A stretch of DNA of 64,000 bases from Microbulbifer sp. VAAF005 (GTDB taxonomy: Bacteria; Pseudomonadota; Gammaproteobacteria; Pseudomonadales; Cellvibrionaceae): assembly GCF_030012985.1 (NCBI RefSeq), contig NZ_CP120233.1, forward strand, positions 2,517,501 to 2,581,500, read 5' to 3'. Under the pieces are notes generated by a model. That model saw nothing but the letters and a program-made list of their open reading frames with translations, was not told the origin of the DNA and ran no database searches. A program made the position numbers and the translations under genes. This document shows positions 51,376-61,036 of the stretch, one piece after another. Position 1 is the first letter of the stretch, and each line of letters opens with the position of its first letter.

Positions 51376-52849
51376 CTGTGTTTTATACACATTATTTAAG
51401 TCCATTTAGAGTTTCTGCTGCCTCTATATAATGAAGTAGCTTGGTGTATCCCTGCCAAACGGTTTTAACTCCTGGCTCGCCATCCCCTTTACGCCCCAAA
51501 AAACCTCCTAAACCTGCCAACATACGGGTTATCTCCCTCATGCTTGGGGGTTCATTTGGTGGAGTAGTTTTATCTCGCATCATCCATATCATACGCCATT
51601 CTTTTTCAGAGTAGGCACTTGTACACGGTGCGTCAGGAACTCTTCGTGCATGCGTAGTTATCGAATGTAGCCGCCATCCAATAATCATATAGATCGCAAT
51701 GCAGTTCAACATGCGCTGCTCTGTTCTAAAACGGTTACTTTCTATCTGGCATCCGCCTTTCACCACCCGAAAATAGGTTTCAATTTCCCACCGGCTTCGA
51801 TACCACTCAATGATGACCCTTGCCTGCTTAAAGTCTTCAACTGGAAGATCAGTTAACAGCATCCACTCAATGCCTTTTTCACCCTCTGGTGGGTTTAATT
51901 CTTTAGCCAATACAGCATAGAGAGAAAGTGGTCGTTTAGATTTTCCTTTCCCAAGTAGCCGTATCTCAGTAGTGGATACACTGACTTTGGCTTTTCTTCC
52001 AGATTCACCATTCCGTTTGGGAATATCTACCGTGTATAGACCAACAGATTTCTGCTCATTCATATGATCCCAAAGCAAAACCGTTTCTTCTCCATCGAGC
52101 TCTAAAGTGCGATTGGCCTTAGCTCGAACGATATAGCTCGCCCGCCGCTGTTCACTTTGATCTTCAGCCAGTTGAAACCACTCATGAATATCACCCTCTC
52201 TATCAGCAATACTCACAATTGTACTTTCAGGGCAGCGCTCCTGTATCTGACAAGCCGTTTCGTAATGGTCTAGCCAGCGTCGACTCTCCTTATTCTTTAT
52301 CGACTTGGTATAACGGGAATTAGAGCTTGATTCCTTGTCTCTCTGCCACATACTACCCTCAACAACACCCAAGTTAACTCTTGATGGCGTTATAGCGATG
52401 GAGGTGTGCAAGAGTTGCTGATTGGTCTCTTTCCGCCTAAGTGTTCCCATCTCTTTACTTTCTAAGTCAGTGGCAAAATTTAGAAAGGTGGTATCTTGAG
52501 GGATAAGAACAACGGGCTGCGCCTTGATTCTCTCAAGAGTTGCCGATTTATGGCCGCTCATAATAGAATCAAAATTGACTTTATCATTTTCGATAAAGCG
52601 ATAAGCCGCAAACGTTTCTGCCCAAGTTTTGTTTGCGCAGGGAATACTATTCTTTGGGTCGGAACTTAAATTACTGAGAATATTAGACAGGCGCTTATTC
52701 AAGCGTGTATCACCCATAACCTGATTTTTTATTTCGTCCATGACCCAGTCCTGCATAATTATCCAGCCAAATCTATAGTTCTTACTGGGTTAAACTGTAA
52801 CTTATTGATTTATAAAGTAAAACTGAAAAAACTTATGTATAAAACTTAG
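51376..52849 (-). mobile_element. IS4-family insertion sequence, IS50/Tn5-like
   Basis: A 1474-bp element bounded by imperfect inverted ends: left CTGTGTTTTATACACA and right (reverse complement) CTAAGTTTTATACATA, sharing GTTTTATACA. The left end strongly resembles the Tn5 mosaic end (CTGTCTCTTATACACATCT), differing at four of 19 positions. It is flanked by an 8-bp duplication AGCTACGC; IS50 itself makes 9 bp. It carries one transposase gene and has inserted into a metallopeptidase gene. The intact frame and exact duplication suggest recent insertion. Confidence 0.9.
51392..52756 (-). CDS. IS4-family transposase (Tn5-like)
   Basis: A 454-residue DDE transposase. Catalytic residues fit Tn5 numbering well: D88 (IPQDTT), D185 (ADREGDI) and E326. 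The YREK signature is at Y319, R322, E326 and K333, matching Tn5 transposase positions exactly in the second half. The N-terminal WxMDEIKNQVMGDTRLNKRL region matches the end-binding domain. The C-terminus (LAGLGGFLGRKGDGEPG) matches the IS50 family. The gene is intact, so the element is probably active. Confidence 0.95.
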   Translation of the reverse strand: MQDWVMDEIKNQVMGDTRLNKRLSNILSNLSSDPKNSIPCANKTWAETFAAYRFIENDKVNFDSIMSGHKSATLERIKAQPVVLIPQDTTFLNFATDLESKEMGTLRRKETNQQLLHTSIAITPSRVNLGVVEGSMWQRDKESSSNSRYTKSIKNKESRRWLDHYETACQIQERCPESTIVSIADREGDIHEWFQLAEDQSEQRRASYIVRAKANRTLELDGEETVLLWDHMNEQKSVGLYTVDIPKRNGESGRKAKVSVSTTEIRLLGKGKSKRPLSLYAVLAKELNPPEGEKGIEWMLLTDLPVEDFKQARVIIEWYRSRWEIETYFRVVKGGCQIESNRFRTEQRMLNCIAIYMIIGWRLHSITTHARRVPDAPCTSAYSEKEWRMIWMMRDKTTPPNEPPSMREITRMLAGLGGFLGRKGDGEPGVKTVWQGYTKLLHYIEAAETLNGLK

Positions 52850-53405
52850 AGCTACGCTCTTCTACAGGTTTTTGGGTTCCGACATAGACATTCATTCCGC
52901 TATCCCGGTCAATCCAACTAGTTGCCCCAGTATATACCTGTCCTCCGACAACCATATATTCGCCTGGGGGAATCTTCATCGAAACTTTCCAGCTAGTGAT
53001 CTCATCGCTACATTTTTCAATACAGGCAAACAGGCGCCCCGTATATATCAGATTCCCACCATTTGAATAAGGAGAGAACGGTGCATAATCTTTTTTAAGA
53101 TGTTTATATGTAGGCGTTAACAAAATTTCAGCTCGCTCGAATGAAGCTCTATCCTTTCTGACCAGATACTCGTCACCATCAATAGAAACCATTTCAAAAT
53201 CTAACGAAAGTGGCTTCCAGCGCTCGATACGAGAAGCATCTGGATTCCTAACAAAACCAATACGGCTTGTCGATCTATCCATTTGATAAACAAGTTTCCA
53301 GAGATTTCCTTCCGATTTCTCAATTAAGATATCCACCCCAGAATTTTCTTCAGCTAAAACTGAAACTCCTAGCATTATCAACAATATAAACTGGAAATAT
53401 TTCAA
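52850..53405 (-). pseudogene. Zinc metallopeptidase, N-terminal part (cut off by IS)
   Basis: Starting at TTG 53405 (AAAGGGG upstream), the protein begins with a signal peptide MKYFQFILLIMLGVSVLA, followed by a ~165-residue beta-rich domain with two cysteines (FACIEKC). The right-hand copy of the target duplication (52850-52857) lies at its cut end. Without the element the frame runs on through RSFIAVIDDG into the HEVAH-containing part at 50602-51367. A longer frame to 53486 is possible but gives no better start. Confidence 0.78.
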
Positions 53406-53732
53406 CTCTAACCCCTTTCTGATTGAAGAAAAGAAAATACGGGATACGGAAAACCATTGAGACTTAAACTTAGAATCAGCCAACAAATATTTTTATTAAA
53501 ATCTAAATAAGTAAGCGGGACACAAGCTCATTAATATAAATAAAGACTTAAGCTCCGAGTAAACACCTAACTCATGAGTACTATAGTTACATTTTTCCAA
53601 AGAACTTACGGGAATCTCATTGCCTACAGTAATTCAGGAGGATTAAGTAAGCAATGAGCTGTAAACCTTAAATGAGAAATTCCTATTAACTGAAACTAAT
53701 AAAGGATTACTGGTTTCCCCTAGCGTATTTAT
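53406..53732. other. Intergenic, A/T-rich
   Basis: Holds no gene I can support. The minus strand must carry the promoter of the peptidase gene, but no clear -35/-10 pair stands out. A good AGGAGG (about 53636) is followed by a start codon with only five codons before a stop. Confidence 0.3.
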
Positions 53733-54761
53733 CTATTCAGCGCTATATCCTTTCGGGTTCTTATGCTGCCAGCGCCAAGTATCTTCCACCATACGAACTA
53801 AATCGTACTCGGCTTTCCAGCCCAGCTCTTTCTCAGCCAGTTCCGGATCTGCATAACACTCTGCAATATCGCCCGCTCTCCGCGGAGCGATATTGTAGGG
53901 AATTTCCTTGCCGCTAACACTTTCGAAAGCGCGTACAACTTGCAAAACAGAGCTGCCCTGCCCTGTACCCAGGTTATGGGTATAGCAACCCTCAGAAACC
54001 TCTTCTTTACAAAGCAAATTCAATGCAGCCAGATGCCCTCGAGCCAGATCCACTACATGAATATAATCCCGAACGCCCGTACCATCGACGGTATCATAAT
54101 CACCACCAAAAACCTGCAATTGCTCCAGCCTACCTACAGCTACTTGGGAAACATAAGGTAGCAAGTTGTTGGGGATGCCACTGGGATCTTCACCAATAGT
54201 CCCGCTTTCATGAGCTCCAATCGGGTTGAAATAACGCAACAAGCTCACTTTCCACTGGCTGTTTGGCGCGGCGCAAAGGTCCCGCAACATGTTTTCCACG
54301 ATCAACTTACTCGACCCATAGGGATTGGTTGCCCCAGTAGGGAAGTCTTCTTTAATTGGTACTGCTTCAGGATCACCATAGACCGTCGCAGAGGAACTAA
54401 AGATCAGGCGGTGAACCCCATACTCCTCCATTACCTCACATAAAGTCAGGGTCCCAGCCACATTATTCTGGTAATAGCGCAGAGGCTGAGCAACAGACTC
54501 ACCAACTGCTTTCAGTCCGGCAAAGTGAATTACAGCGTCAATCTCATGATCAGAGAATACTTTTCGCAACCCCTCCTTATCATTAATATCGAGATGGTGA
54601 AAAGGGATAGCTTTGCCACCAATTAACTCAACCCGTCTCAGGGCCTCCTCACTACTATTCGATAGATTATCCACAACCACAGGCTCAATACCGGCAGCAA
54701 GTAACTCGATACAAGTATGACTGCCAATATAACCAGCACCACCAGTCACCAAAATCGCCAT
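53733..54761 (-). CDS. galE: UDP-glucose 4-epimerase
   Basis: NAD-dependent epimerase that interconverts UDP-glucose and UDP-galactose, used in galactose metabolism and surface polysaccharides. The 342-residue protein has the Rossmann motif [11 protein letters not shown], the catalytic serine region SSSATVYG, the YGSSK active-site pair (about 148-152), and [13 protein letters not shown]. It is a single gene; no other gal or polysaccharide genes are next to it. Confidence 0.96.
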   Translation of the reverse strand: MAILVTGGAGYIGSHTCIELLAAGIEPVVVDNLSNSSEEALRRVELIGGKAIPFHHLDINDKEGLRKVFSDHEIDAVIHFAGLKAVGESVAQPLRYYQNNVAGTLTLCEVMEEYGVHRLIFSSSATVYGDPEAVPIKEDFPTGATNPYGSSKLIVENMLRDLCAAPNSQWKVSLLRYFNPIGAHESGTIGEDPSGIPNNLLPYVSQVAVGRLEQLQVFGGDYDTVDGTGVRDYIHVVDLARGHLAALNLLCKEEVSEGCYTHNLGTGQGSSVLQVVRAFESVSGKEIPYNIAPRRAGDIAECYADPELAEKELGWKAEYDLVRMVEDTWRWQHKNPKGYSAE

Positions 54762-55111
54762 TTACATTCCTCAATTTTTCTCTAATACCCAATATGGGTC
54801 GTAGTAAAACGTAAAACAGCCGCTCAATTCAACCTATATAAGGGACATTCCACTGTCTGAGTGAAAGGGAAAGCTATGCTGGAAAAGCTGGAAGGCATTC
54901 ATCGCTAGCTCCGGCAAAAAACAAGGTTCACAACGGCAATAACGATAGTGCTTCACGCCAAGCGTATCCCAAACAAGGTCTGGACTTTCAGCTCATGCAC
55001 CACTCGACCCAATTGGAAAGGTCGCATAGAAATAGCAGCCAAGATCGTACGACATCCTAACGAAAGCAGGAAGCTGAGCTCATTCCGGTAGGCTACAGGG
55101 AGGTAGACACC
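54762..55111 (+). other. Upstream region of prkA
   Basis: About 350 bp with no supported gene. A short frame (about 54876-54908) starts MLEKLEGIHR then stops. The GGGAGG ribosome site lies just before prkA. I found no convincing sigma-70 promoter or sigma-54 site. Confidence 0.3.
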
Positions 55112-57034
55112 ATGACAATTTTTAATCACTACTTGGAAAGATACGAATCTATCCAGGACGAGGAACTCAGTATTCAGGAATACCTGGAACTGTGCAAGAC
55201 GGACCGCAGCGCCTACGCGTCGCCAGCCGAAAGAATGTTGATGGCCATCGGTGAGGCCGAACTGGTAGACACCTCACGGGACCCCCGCCTATCACGTATT
55301 TTCTGTAACAAGGTTATTAAACGTTACAAAGCCTTCAGTGAATTCTACGGAATGGAAGAAGCCATCGAGCAAATTGTTTCTTTCTTCAGGCATGCTGCAC
55401 AAGGGTTGGAGGAAAAGAAACAAATCCTGTACCTATTGGGTCCTGTTGGTGGCGGGAAATCATCCCTTGCAGAGCGGCTGAAAGCTTTAATGGAGCAGGT
55501 CCCAATCTACGCGATCAAAGGCTCGCCAGTCTTTGAATCTCCATTAAGTCTTTTCTCACCCACTGAAGATGGCCGTATTCTTGAAGAGGACTACGGCATT
55601 GCGCGTCGATACGTAAACACCATTATGTCTCCCTGGTCGGTCAAACGGCTACATGAGTTTAAAGGAGACATTAGTAAGTTCCGTGTGGTCAAAATTCGTC
55701 CCTCTATCCTCGATCAAGTTGCCATATCGAAGACAGAACCCGGTGATGAAAATAACCAGGATATTTCTTCCCTAGTCGGTAAGATTGACATCCGCAAGCT
55801 TGAGGATTTCCCTCAGAATGACCCCGATGCCTACAGTTTTTCCGGAAGTCTATGTAGGGCCAACCAAGGACTGATGGAATTTGTCGAGATGTTCAAGGCG
55901 CCTATCAAGGTGCTTCACCCCCTACTAACTGCAACACAAGAAGGAAATTACAATAGTACAGAGGGACTGGGATCAATTCCATTCAACGGTACAATCCTTG
56001 CCCATTCTAATGAATCAGAATGGCAATCATTTCGTAATAATCGCAATAATGAAGCTTTCCTAGACCGTATTTATATCGTTAAGGTTCCCTACTGTGTGCG
56101 GGTACAAGAAGAAATCCGCATCTACCAGAAATTACTGGAAAACAGCTCCTTATCAAAAGCACCCTGTGCTCCAGACACCCTTAGGATGCTGGCACAGTTC
56201 TCTGTTTTATCGAGAATTAAAAACCCTGAAAATTCCAGCCTTTACTCAAAGATGCGTATCTATGATGGCGAAAACCTAAAAGATACAGATCCCAAAGCAA
56301 AAACCATCCAGGAATACAGGGATAATGCTGGAGTGGATGAGGGTATGAACGGACTATCCACCCGCTTCTCCTTCAAGATCCTCTCAAAAGTTTTCAATTT
56401 CGATGCCACTGAAGTCGCAGCAAATCCTGTCCATCTCCTCTATGTTCTAGAGCAGCAAATAGAACAGGAGCAATTTCCTCCAGAAGTTCAAGAAAACTAT
56501 CTTGGGTTTATCAAGGAATATTTGGCTCCTAGATATGTTGAATTCATCGGCAAGGAAATTCAGACCGCTTATCTGGAATCCTATGCTGAATACGGTCAAA
56601 ACCTGTTTGATCGATACGTCACTTACGCCGACTTTTGGATACAGGATCAGGAATACCGTGACCCAGAAACAGGAGAAATTCTCGATCGTGGAGCCCTGAA
56701 TGAAGAGTTAGAGAAAACAGAAAAACCCGCCGGAATTTCTAACCCGAAAGACTTCCGCAATGAAATAGTTAATTTTGTACTTCGCGCAAGGGCTAACAAT
56801 CAAGGAAAAAATCCCGACTGGAGATCCTACGAAAAATTACGTGCGGTTATTGAGAAGAAAATGTTCTCGAACACGGAGGACCTTCTACCGGTCATTTCCT
56901 TTAACACCAAGGCCTCGGCAGATGATAAGCGCAAACACGCAGATTTCGTTGCACGTATGGTCGAACGTGGCTACACCGAGAAACAGGTACGATTGTTATC
57001 TGAATGGTATCTACGCGTAAGAAAATCGCAGTAG
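55112..57034 (+). CDS. prkA: PrkA/YeaG serine protein kinase
   Basis: Cytoplasmic AAA-type protein with a kinase-like C-terminal domain; the family (YeaG in E. coli) acts in starvation and stress responses, and its exact activity (kinase or AAA protease) is debated. The 640-residue protein has the Walker A motif GPVGGGKS at 110-117 and the conserved segment IYAIKGSPVFESPL. It is the first of the conserved trio prkA-yeaH-spoVR. The 237-bp gap to yeaH has no gene. Confidence 0.95.
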   Translation: MTIFNHYLERYESIQDEELSIQEYLELCKTDRSAYASPAERMLMAIGEAELVDTSRDPRLSRIFCNKVIKRYKAFSEFYGMEEAIEQIVSFFRHAAQGLEEKKQILYLLGPVGGGKSSLAERLKALMEQVPIYAIKGSPVFESPLSLFSPTEDGRILEEDYGIARRYVNTIMSPWSVKRLHEFKGDISKFRVVKIRPSILDQVAISKTEPGDENNQDISSLVGKIDIRKLEDFPQNDPDAYSFSGSLCRANQGLMEFVEMFKAPIKVLHPLLTATQEGNYNSTEGLGSIPFNGTILAHSNESEWQSFRNNRNNEAFLDRIYIVKVPYCVRVQEEIRIYQKLLENSSLSKAPCAPDTLRMLAQFSVLSRIKNPENSSLYSKMRIYDGENLKDTDPKAKTIQEYRDNAGVDEGMNGLSTRFSFKILSKVFNFDATEVAANPVHLLYVLEQQIEQEQFPPEVQENYLGFIKEYLAPRYVEFIGKEIQTAYLESYAEYGQNLFDRYVTYADFWIQDQEYRDPETGEILDRGALNEELEKTEKPAGISNPKDFRNEIVNFVLRARANNQGKNPDWRSYEKLRAVIEKKMFSNTEDLLPVISFNTKASADDKRKHADFVARMVERGYTEKQVRLLSEWYLRVRKSQ

Positions 57035-57271
57035 CAACTTTAACCCAACTTTAAATTGCCAGAGAAATACGAGGAAGCCAAACGCAAATACAGATTAGAT
57101 CATCAACTTATAGGGAGCCTTTGAACGATTCCGCATTTTCCCTGCTGGACTTTCATAGGCTCGTTATAGTGAAGATACCAGTGCTTAAGTTAGGCTAATC
57201 CAGTAGGGAAATTTCTGAATAAATTTGGGTGATAGTTGCCAGTGTATTTTATTCGGAGTAAAGGCAGAAAT

Positions 57272-58548
57272 ATGAGCTATATCATCGACCGCCGCTTGAA
57301 TGGAAAGAAAAAAGCACAGTTAACCGGCAACGATTCTTAAGGCGCTATAAGGCTCACATTAAGAAAGCTGTCGGTGATGCTATGAATAGCCGCTCCATAA
57401 TGGATATGGATAAAGGCGAGCGCATCAGTATTCCAACCCGGGATATCAGTGAGCCCCTTTTTTCCCACGGTAGCGGTGGGCATGTAGAACGGGTTCTACC
57501 TGGAAACAAACAATTTACTGCTGGAGATCGCATTCCTCGTCAAGGACAGAGAGGTGGTGATGGTAGTGGCGGTGGTGCCAGCGATAGTGGAGAAGGGGTT
57601 GACGATTTCGTCTTCCAGATATCGCAAGAAGAGTTTCTGGACTTTATGTTTGAAGGACTGCAACTGCCCAACATGATAAAGCAACGCCTCGCGGGTAACG
57701 AATCCTTTCAAATAGTACGTGCCGGAATTAGTAATGAAGGAACTCCGGGCCGCCTTAATGTGATTCGCTCACTCAGGGCTGCCCATGCAAGACGTATCGC
57801 CTTGACCAGTAATAAGCGAAGAAACCTGCGCAACTTAGAGGAAGACCTATCCCAAGAAGAAAACAAAGATACTGCTCTGCGAGACCAGCGCAAAATTGAG
57901 GCTCTTAAAAACCAAATCGCCGAACTTCGCAGCCGTATCAATCGAGTCCCTTTCCTCGATGATTTCGATCTGAAATATAACCTGTTGATTCGACAACCAA
58001 AACCTCGATCTAGGGCAGTGATGTTTTGCCTGATGGATGTATCCGGCTCGATGAACCAAGCCACAAAGGATATGGCCAAACGCTTCTTCTTACTTTTATA
58101 TTTGTTCCTACAGCGCAGTTATGAATATACGGAAGTCGTATTTATTCGACACCACACTAGCGCCAAAGAAGTTGATGAAGAGGAGTTTTTCTATTCACGG
58201 GAAACAGGCGGCACCATTGTCTCAAGCGCGCTCAAATTAATGCGACGTATTATGAGAGATCGCTACCCCGCCAGCGAATGGAATATCTATGGAGCCCAGG
58301 CCTCAGATGGTGATAACTGGAACGACGACTCCAGTACCTGCCACCGAATCCTTATCGACGATATTATGCCCCATGTGCAGTATTACTCTTATGTGGAAAT
58401 TACTCCCAGAGATCACCAGGCCCTGTGGGAAGAATATGAAAGTGTCCGTACTTTATTCCCCGATCACTTTGCTATGGAGCAGATTGTCGATGTACAGGAT
58501 ATTTATCCGGTGTTCCGGCAACTGTTCCGCCAAAAGGTGACTGCCTGA
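57272..58548 (+). CDS. yeaH: YeaH/DUF444 family protein, one frameshift near the start
   Basis: DUF444 protein encoded with prkA and spoVR; it has a VWA-like domain with the metal-site motif DVSGSM near residue 250. From ATG 57272 the protein begins [13 protein letters not shown] as in YeaH, then the frame breaks at an A6 run (57308-57313). Adding one A restores [17 protein letters not shown], which joins the long frame with [13 protein letters not shown] later ATG at 57382 would lose this conserved N-terminus. A glycine-rich stretch lies around residues 85-105. It overlaps spoVR by TGATG. Confidence 0.88.
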
Positions 58549-60137
58549 TGCTCGACAAATTTGCCAGTGGCGCTGAGGTATCTGAATCTGAGTCGCCTCA
58601 GCCCATATCAACCAGCTCAGAATGGACTTTTGAATTAATCCAGGAATATGATCGCGCCATCGGCGCACTGGCAGAAGAGTTTGGGTTAGATACCTACCCA
58701 AATCAGATTGAAGTTATCTGTTCTGAGCAGATGATGGATGCCTACTCCTCGGTAGGAATGCCTGTGGGTTATCACCACTGGTCTTTTGGCAAGCAATTTA
58801 TCAGCGTGGAAAATAATTACCAGCGCGGATTGATGGGGCTGGCTTATGAAATAGTCATTAATTCTAATCCCTGCATCGCTTACCTCATGGAAGAAAATAC
58901 CATGACAATGCAGGCTTTGGTGATTGCTCACGCCTCCTATGGGCACAACTCTTTCTTTAAAGGGAATTATCTGTTTCGCTCCTGGACAGATGCCAGCAGT
59001 ATTATTGACTATCTGATCTTTGCCAAAAACTATATTTCCCGCTGTGAAGAGCGCTACGGGCTTGATGAAGTCGAGGCCATTCTCGACTCCTGTCATGCCC
59101 TAATGAACTACGGTGTAGATCGCTATAAACGCCCTTACCCAATCTCGGCTATTGAGGAAGAACGCCAACAGCAAGAGCGAGAAGAGTACCGCCAGAGGCA
59201 GCTCAATGATTTATGGAGGACCATCCCAAAACTCGGTGACGGTATAGAGGAGACAAAGGAGAAACGTTTCCCCGAAGAGCCTCAGGAGAATATCCTGTAC
59301 TTTGTTGAGAAAAATGCCCCTCTACTGGAAAACTGGCAACGGGAGCTGGTGCGTATTGTACGTAAGCTGGCCCAATACTTTTATCCACAGCGGCAAACCC
59401 AAGTAATGAATGAGGGCTGGGCTACCTTCTGGCACTACACTCTCTTAACCGAGCTGTACAAGCGCGGGCGGGTGACTGAAGGCTTTATGATGGAGTTTCT
59501 ACAAAGCCACACCAATGTTATCTACCAACCCTCTTTTGACAGCCCTCACTACAGCGGTATCAATCCCTATACCCTAGGCTTCAGTATTTTTACTGACTTA
59601 CGGCGTATCTGTGAAAGTCCCACTGAAGAGGATCGCCGCTGGTTCCCAGACATTGCTGGAAGCAATTGGCGTGAAACCCTCCAGTTCGCTATGCGCGACT
59701 TCAAGGATGAAAGTTTTATTTTGCAATTCCTGTCTCCCAAGGTTATGCGAGACATGAAACTATTTTGTATCAGCGACAACGATAAAGAGAACGATATTAT
59801 TGTTAGCGCAATTCACGATGAGAGCGGTTATCGCCAGTTAAGAGAGAACCTTGCCGGCCAGTACAACCTGGGCAATCGGGAACCAAATATCCAGGTATAT
59901 TCAGTAGATACCCGTGGTGACCGTTCACTGACCCTACATCACACACAGCACCGCCGTCGCCCCCTCGGTAAAGATACAGCAGAGGTATTAAGGCATCTTC
60001 ACCGGCTTTGGGGCTTCGATGTTCACCTGAACAGTTTGAACGGGGATCAAATCACAGCCAGTTGCCACTGCCCGGAGCAGGGCCGAGATCGTCCAGATGG
60101 AGAAGAGGAATCTATGTTGATACCGAAACCTATTTAG
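58548..60137 (+). CDS. spoVR: SpoVR family protein (YcgB-like)
   Basis: A 529-residue SpoVR/YcgB protein; the family was first linked to spore cortex formation in Bacillus, but in proteobacteria it travels with PrkA and YeaH and its role there is little known. Family-typical segments are YPNQIEVICSEQMMDAY, VIAHASYGHNSFFKGNY and QVMNEGWATFWHY. The start overlaps the yeaH stop. It converges on the HTH/receiver gene; a GAAACC/GGTTTC hairpin (60125-60142) spans the stop. Confidence 0.94.
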   Translation: MLDKFASGAEVSESESPQPISTSSEWTFELIQEYDRAIGALAEEFGLDTYPNQIEVICSEQMMDAYSSVGMPVGYHHWSFGKQFISVENNYQRGLMGLAYEIVINSNPCIAYLMEENTMTMQALVIAHASYGHNSFFKGNYLFRSWTDASSIIDYLIFAKNYISRCEERYGLDEVEAILDSCHALMNYGVDRYKRPYPISAIEEERQQQEREEYRQRQLNDLWRTIPKLGDGIEETKEKRFPEEPQENILYFVEKNAPLLENWQRELVRIVRKLAQYFYPQRQTQVMNEGWATFWHYTLLTELYKRGRVTEGFMMEFLQSHTNVIYQPSFDSPHYSGINPYTLGFSIFTDLRRICESPTEEDRRWFPDIAGSNWRETLQFAMRDFKDESFILQFLSPKVMRDMKLFCISDNDKENDIIVSAIHDESGYRQLRENLAGQYNLGNREPNIQVYSVDTRGDRSLTLHHTQHRRRPLGKDTAEVLRHLHRLWGFDVHLNSLNGDQITASCHCPEQGRDRPDGEEESMLIPKPI

Positions 60138-60213
60138 GTTTCAGCACGGGGACTGTTGAAATACCAGCCCCGTACAGAAGTGGGGAATTAATGCCTGATA
60201 GCTGGATTGCTAC

Positions 60214-60786
60214 TTAAGCATCAGCTTCCAACAAAAGTTTGGCCTTTGCAGAAAGTTCACCATGCTCAGAACGGTGAGTCAAAAGGGCATCAGCGCCAGC
60301 ATCCAGCCAACGAGCTTTTTCCCCATCATCATCAGAGGGCACAACCAGAATACTCAGGTTCGAGTATTCACTGCGGGATCTGAGGTAGTCCAGCACCTGA
60401 AACCCACTCTCCCCCAGCAGTCCAGTATCAACCACCAACAATGCCGGCTTGGCACTCGCCATCAGGATACCGGCAGAAAAGCTATCACCGGCCACTTCAA
60501 CCTCACACCCCATTTGTTGAAGCGCCTGGCGTCCACCTGAAGTCAGCTCAGGATCGGTCGTTAATAAAAGTACTTTGCGACTGGGAACTGCCAAATCGTT
60601 CGGAACTGGCATTGAGTTATCCCGTAGAAACCCCACGAAGTCCTCAACACAGATACGGTGATCACCACGCCCCGGAAGCTTGTATGCCTTGAGTTGCCCA
60701 CGCTCAATCCAGCGAATCACCGTTCGGAAGTTAACACCGCAGTACCTGGCTGCTTCCCCGGTGGTTAGCACATGTAATTCGCTCAT
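60214..60786 (-). CDS. Excisionase-type HTH plus degenerate receiver domain protein
   Basis: A 190-residue regulator. The N-terminus (about 5-57) is a MerR/excisionase-like helix-turn-helix (TTGEAARYCGVNFRTVIRWI). The C-terminus (about 70-185) resembles a response-regulator receiver: the phospho-acceptor aspartate is at D120 (LVVDTGLL), but the usual acidic pair at the N-terminus is reduced to TTD and the conserved lysine is replaced by histidine (H171). It may work without phosphorylation. Start at ATG 60786 with GGGGAG upstream. It is divergent from the candidate small RNA. Confidence 0.8.
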   Translation of the reverse strand: MSELHVLTTGEAARYCGVNFRTVIRWIERGQLKAYKLPGRGDHRICVEDFVGFLRDNSMPVPNDLAVPSRKVLLLTTDPELTSGGRQALQQMGCEVEVAGDSFSAGILMASAKPALLVVDTGLLGESGFQVLDYLRSRSEYSNLSILVVPSDDDGEKARWLDAGADALLTHRSEHGELSAKAKLLLEADA

Positions 60787-61002
60787 CTTTATTCTCCCCA
60801 ACAACTGCGATTAAAAGAAGAACAGTTCTATTTCACAAAAGCATCCTCTGCCCCACAGAGTTACACGTGAAATTATCCTGCCCAGCTGAACCGCCCCTAT
60901 AAATTATGCTGTTTAATGCTGCAAACCCAGCCCGAAATTCGGTCCATGTAGTTTATTAACGAACAGCAGAACAACCCCCTCAAAAAATACTAATAGATAT
61001 AG

Positions 61003-61030
61003 TTGACAGGTATGACAGGTTTCTTAGAAT
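61003..61030 (+). promoter_or_regulatory. Strong promoter with tandem TGACAGGT repeat
   Basis: TTGACA (61003-61008), a 16-bp spacer and TAGAAT (61025-61030). TGACAGGT occurs at 61004-61011 and again at 61013-61020, one copy on the -35 box and one in the spacer, so a regulator could bind here. The nearest regulator gene is the divergent HTH/receiver gene. Confidence 0.7.
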
Positions 61031-61036
61031 GGCACT

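Noticed and set aside
54876..54908. Short frame MLEKLEGIHR resembling the start of release factor 1
   Set aside because: It stops after ten codons and nothing like the rest of prfA follows in any frame.
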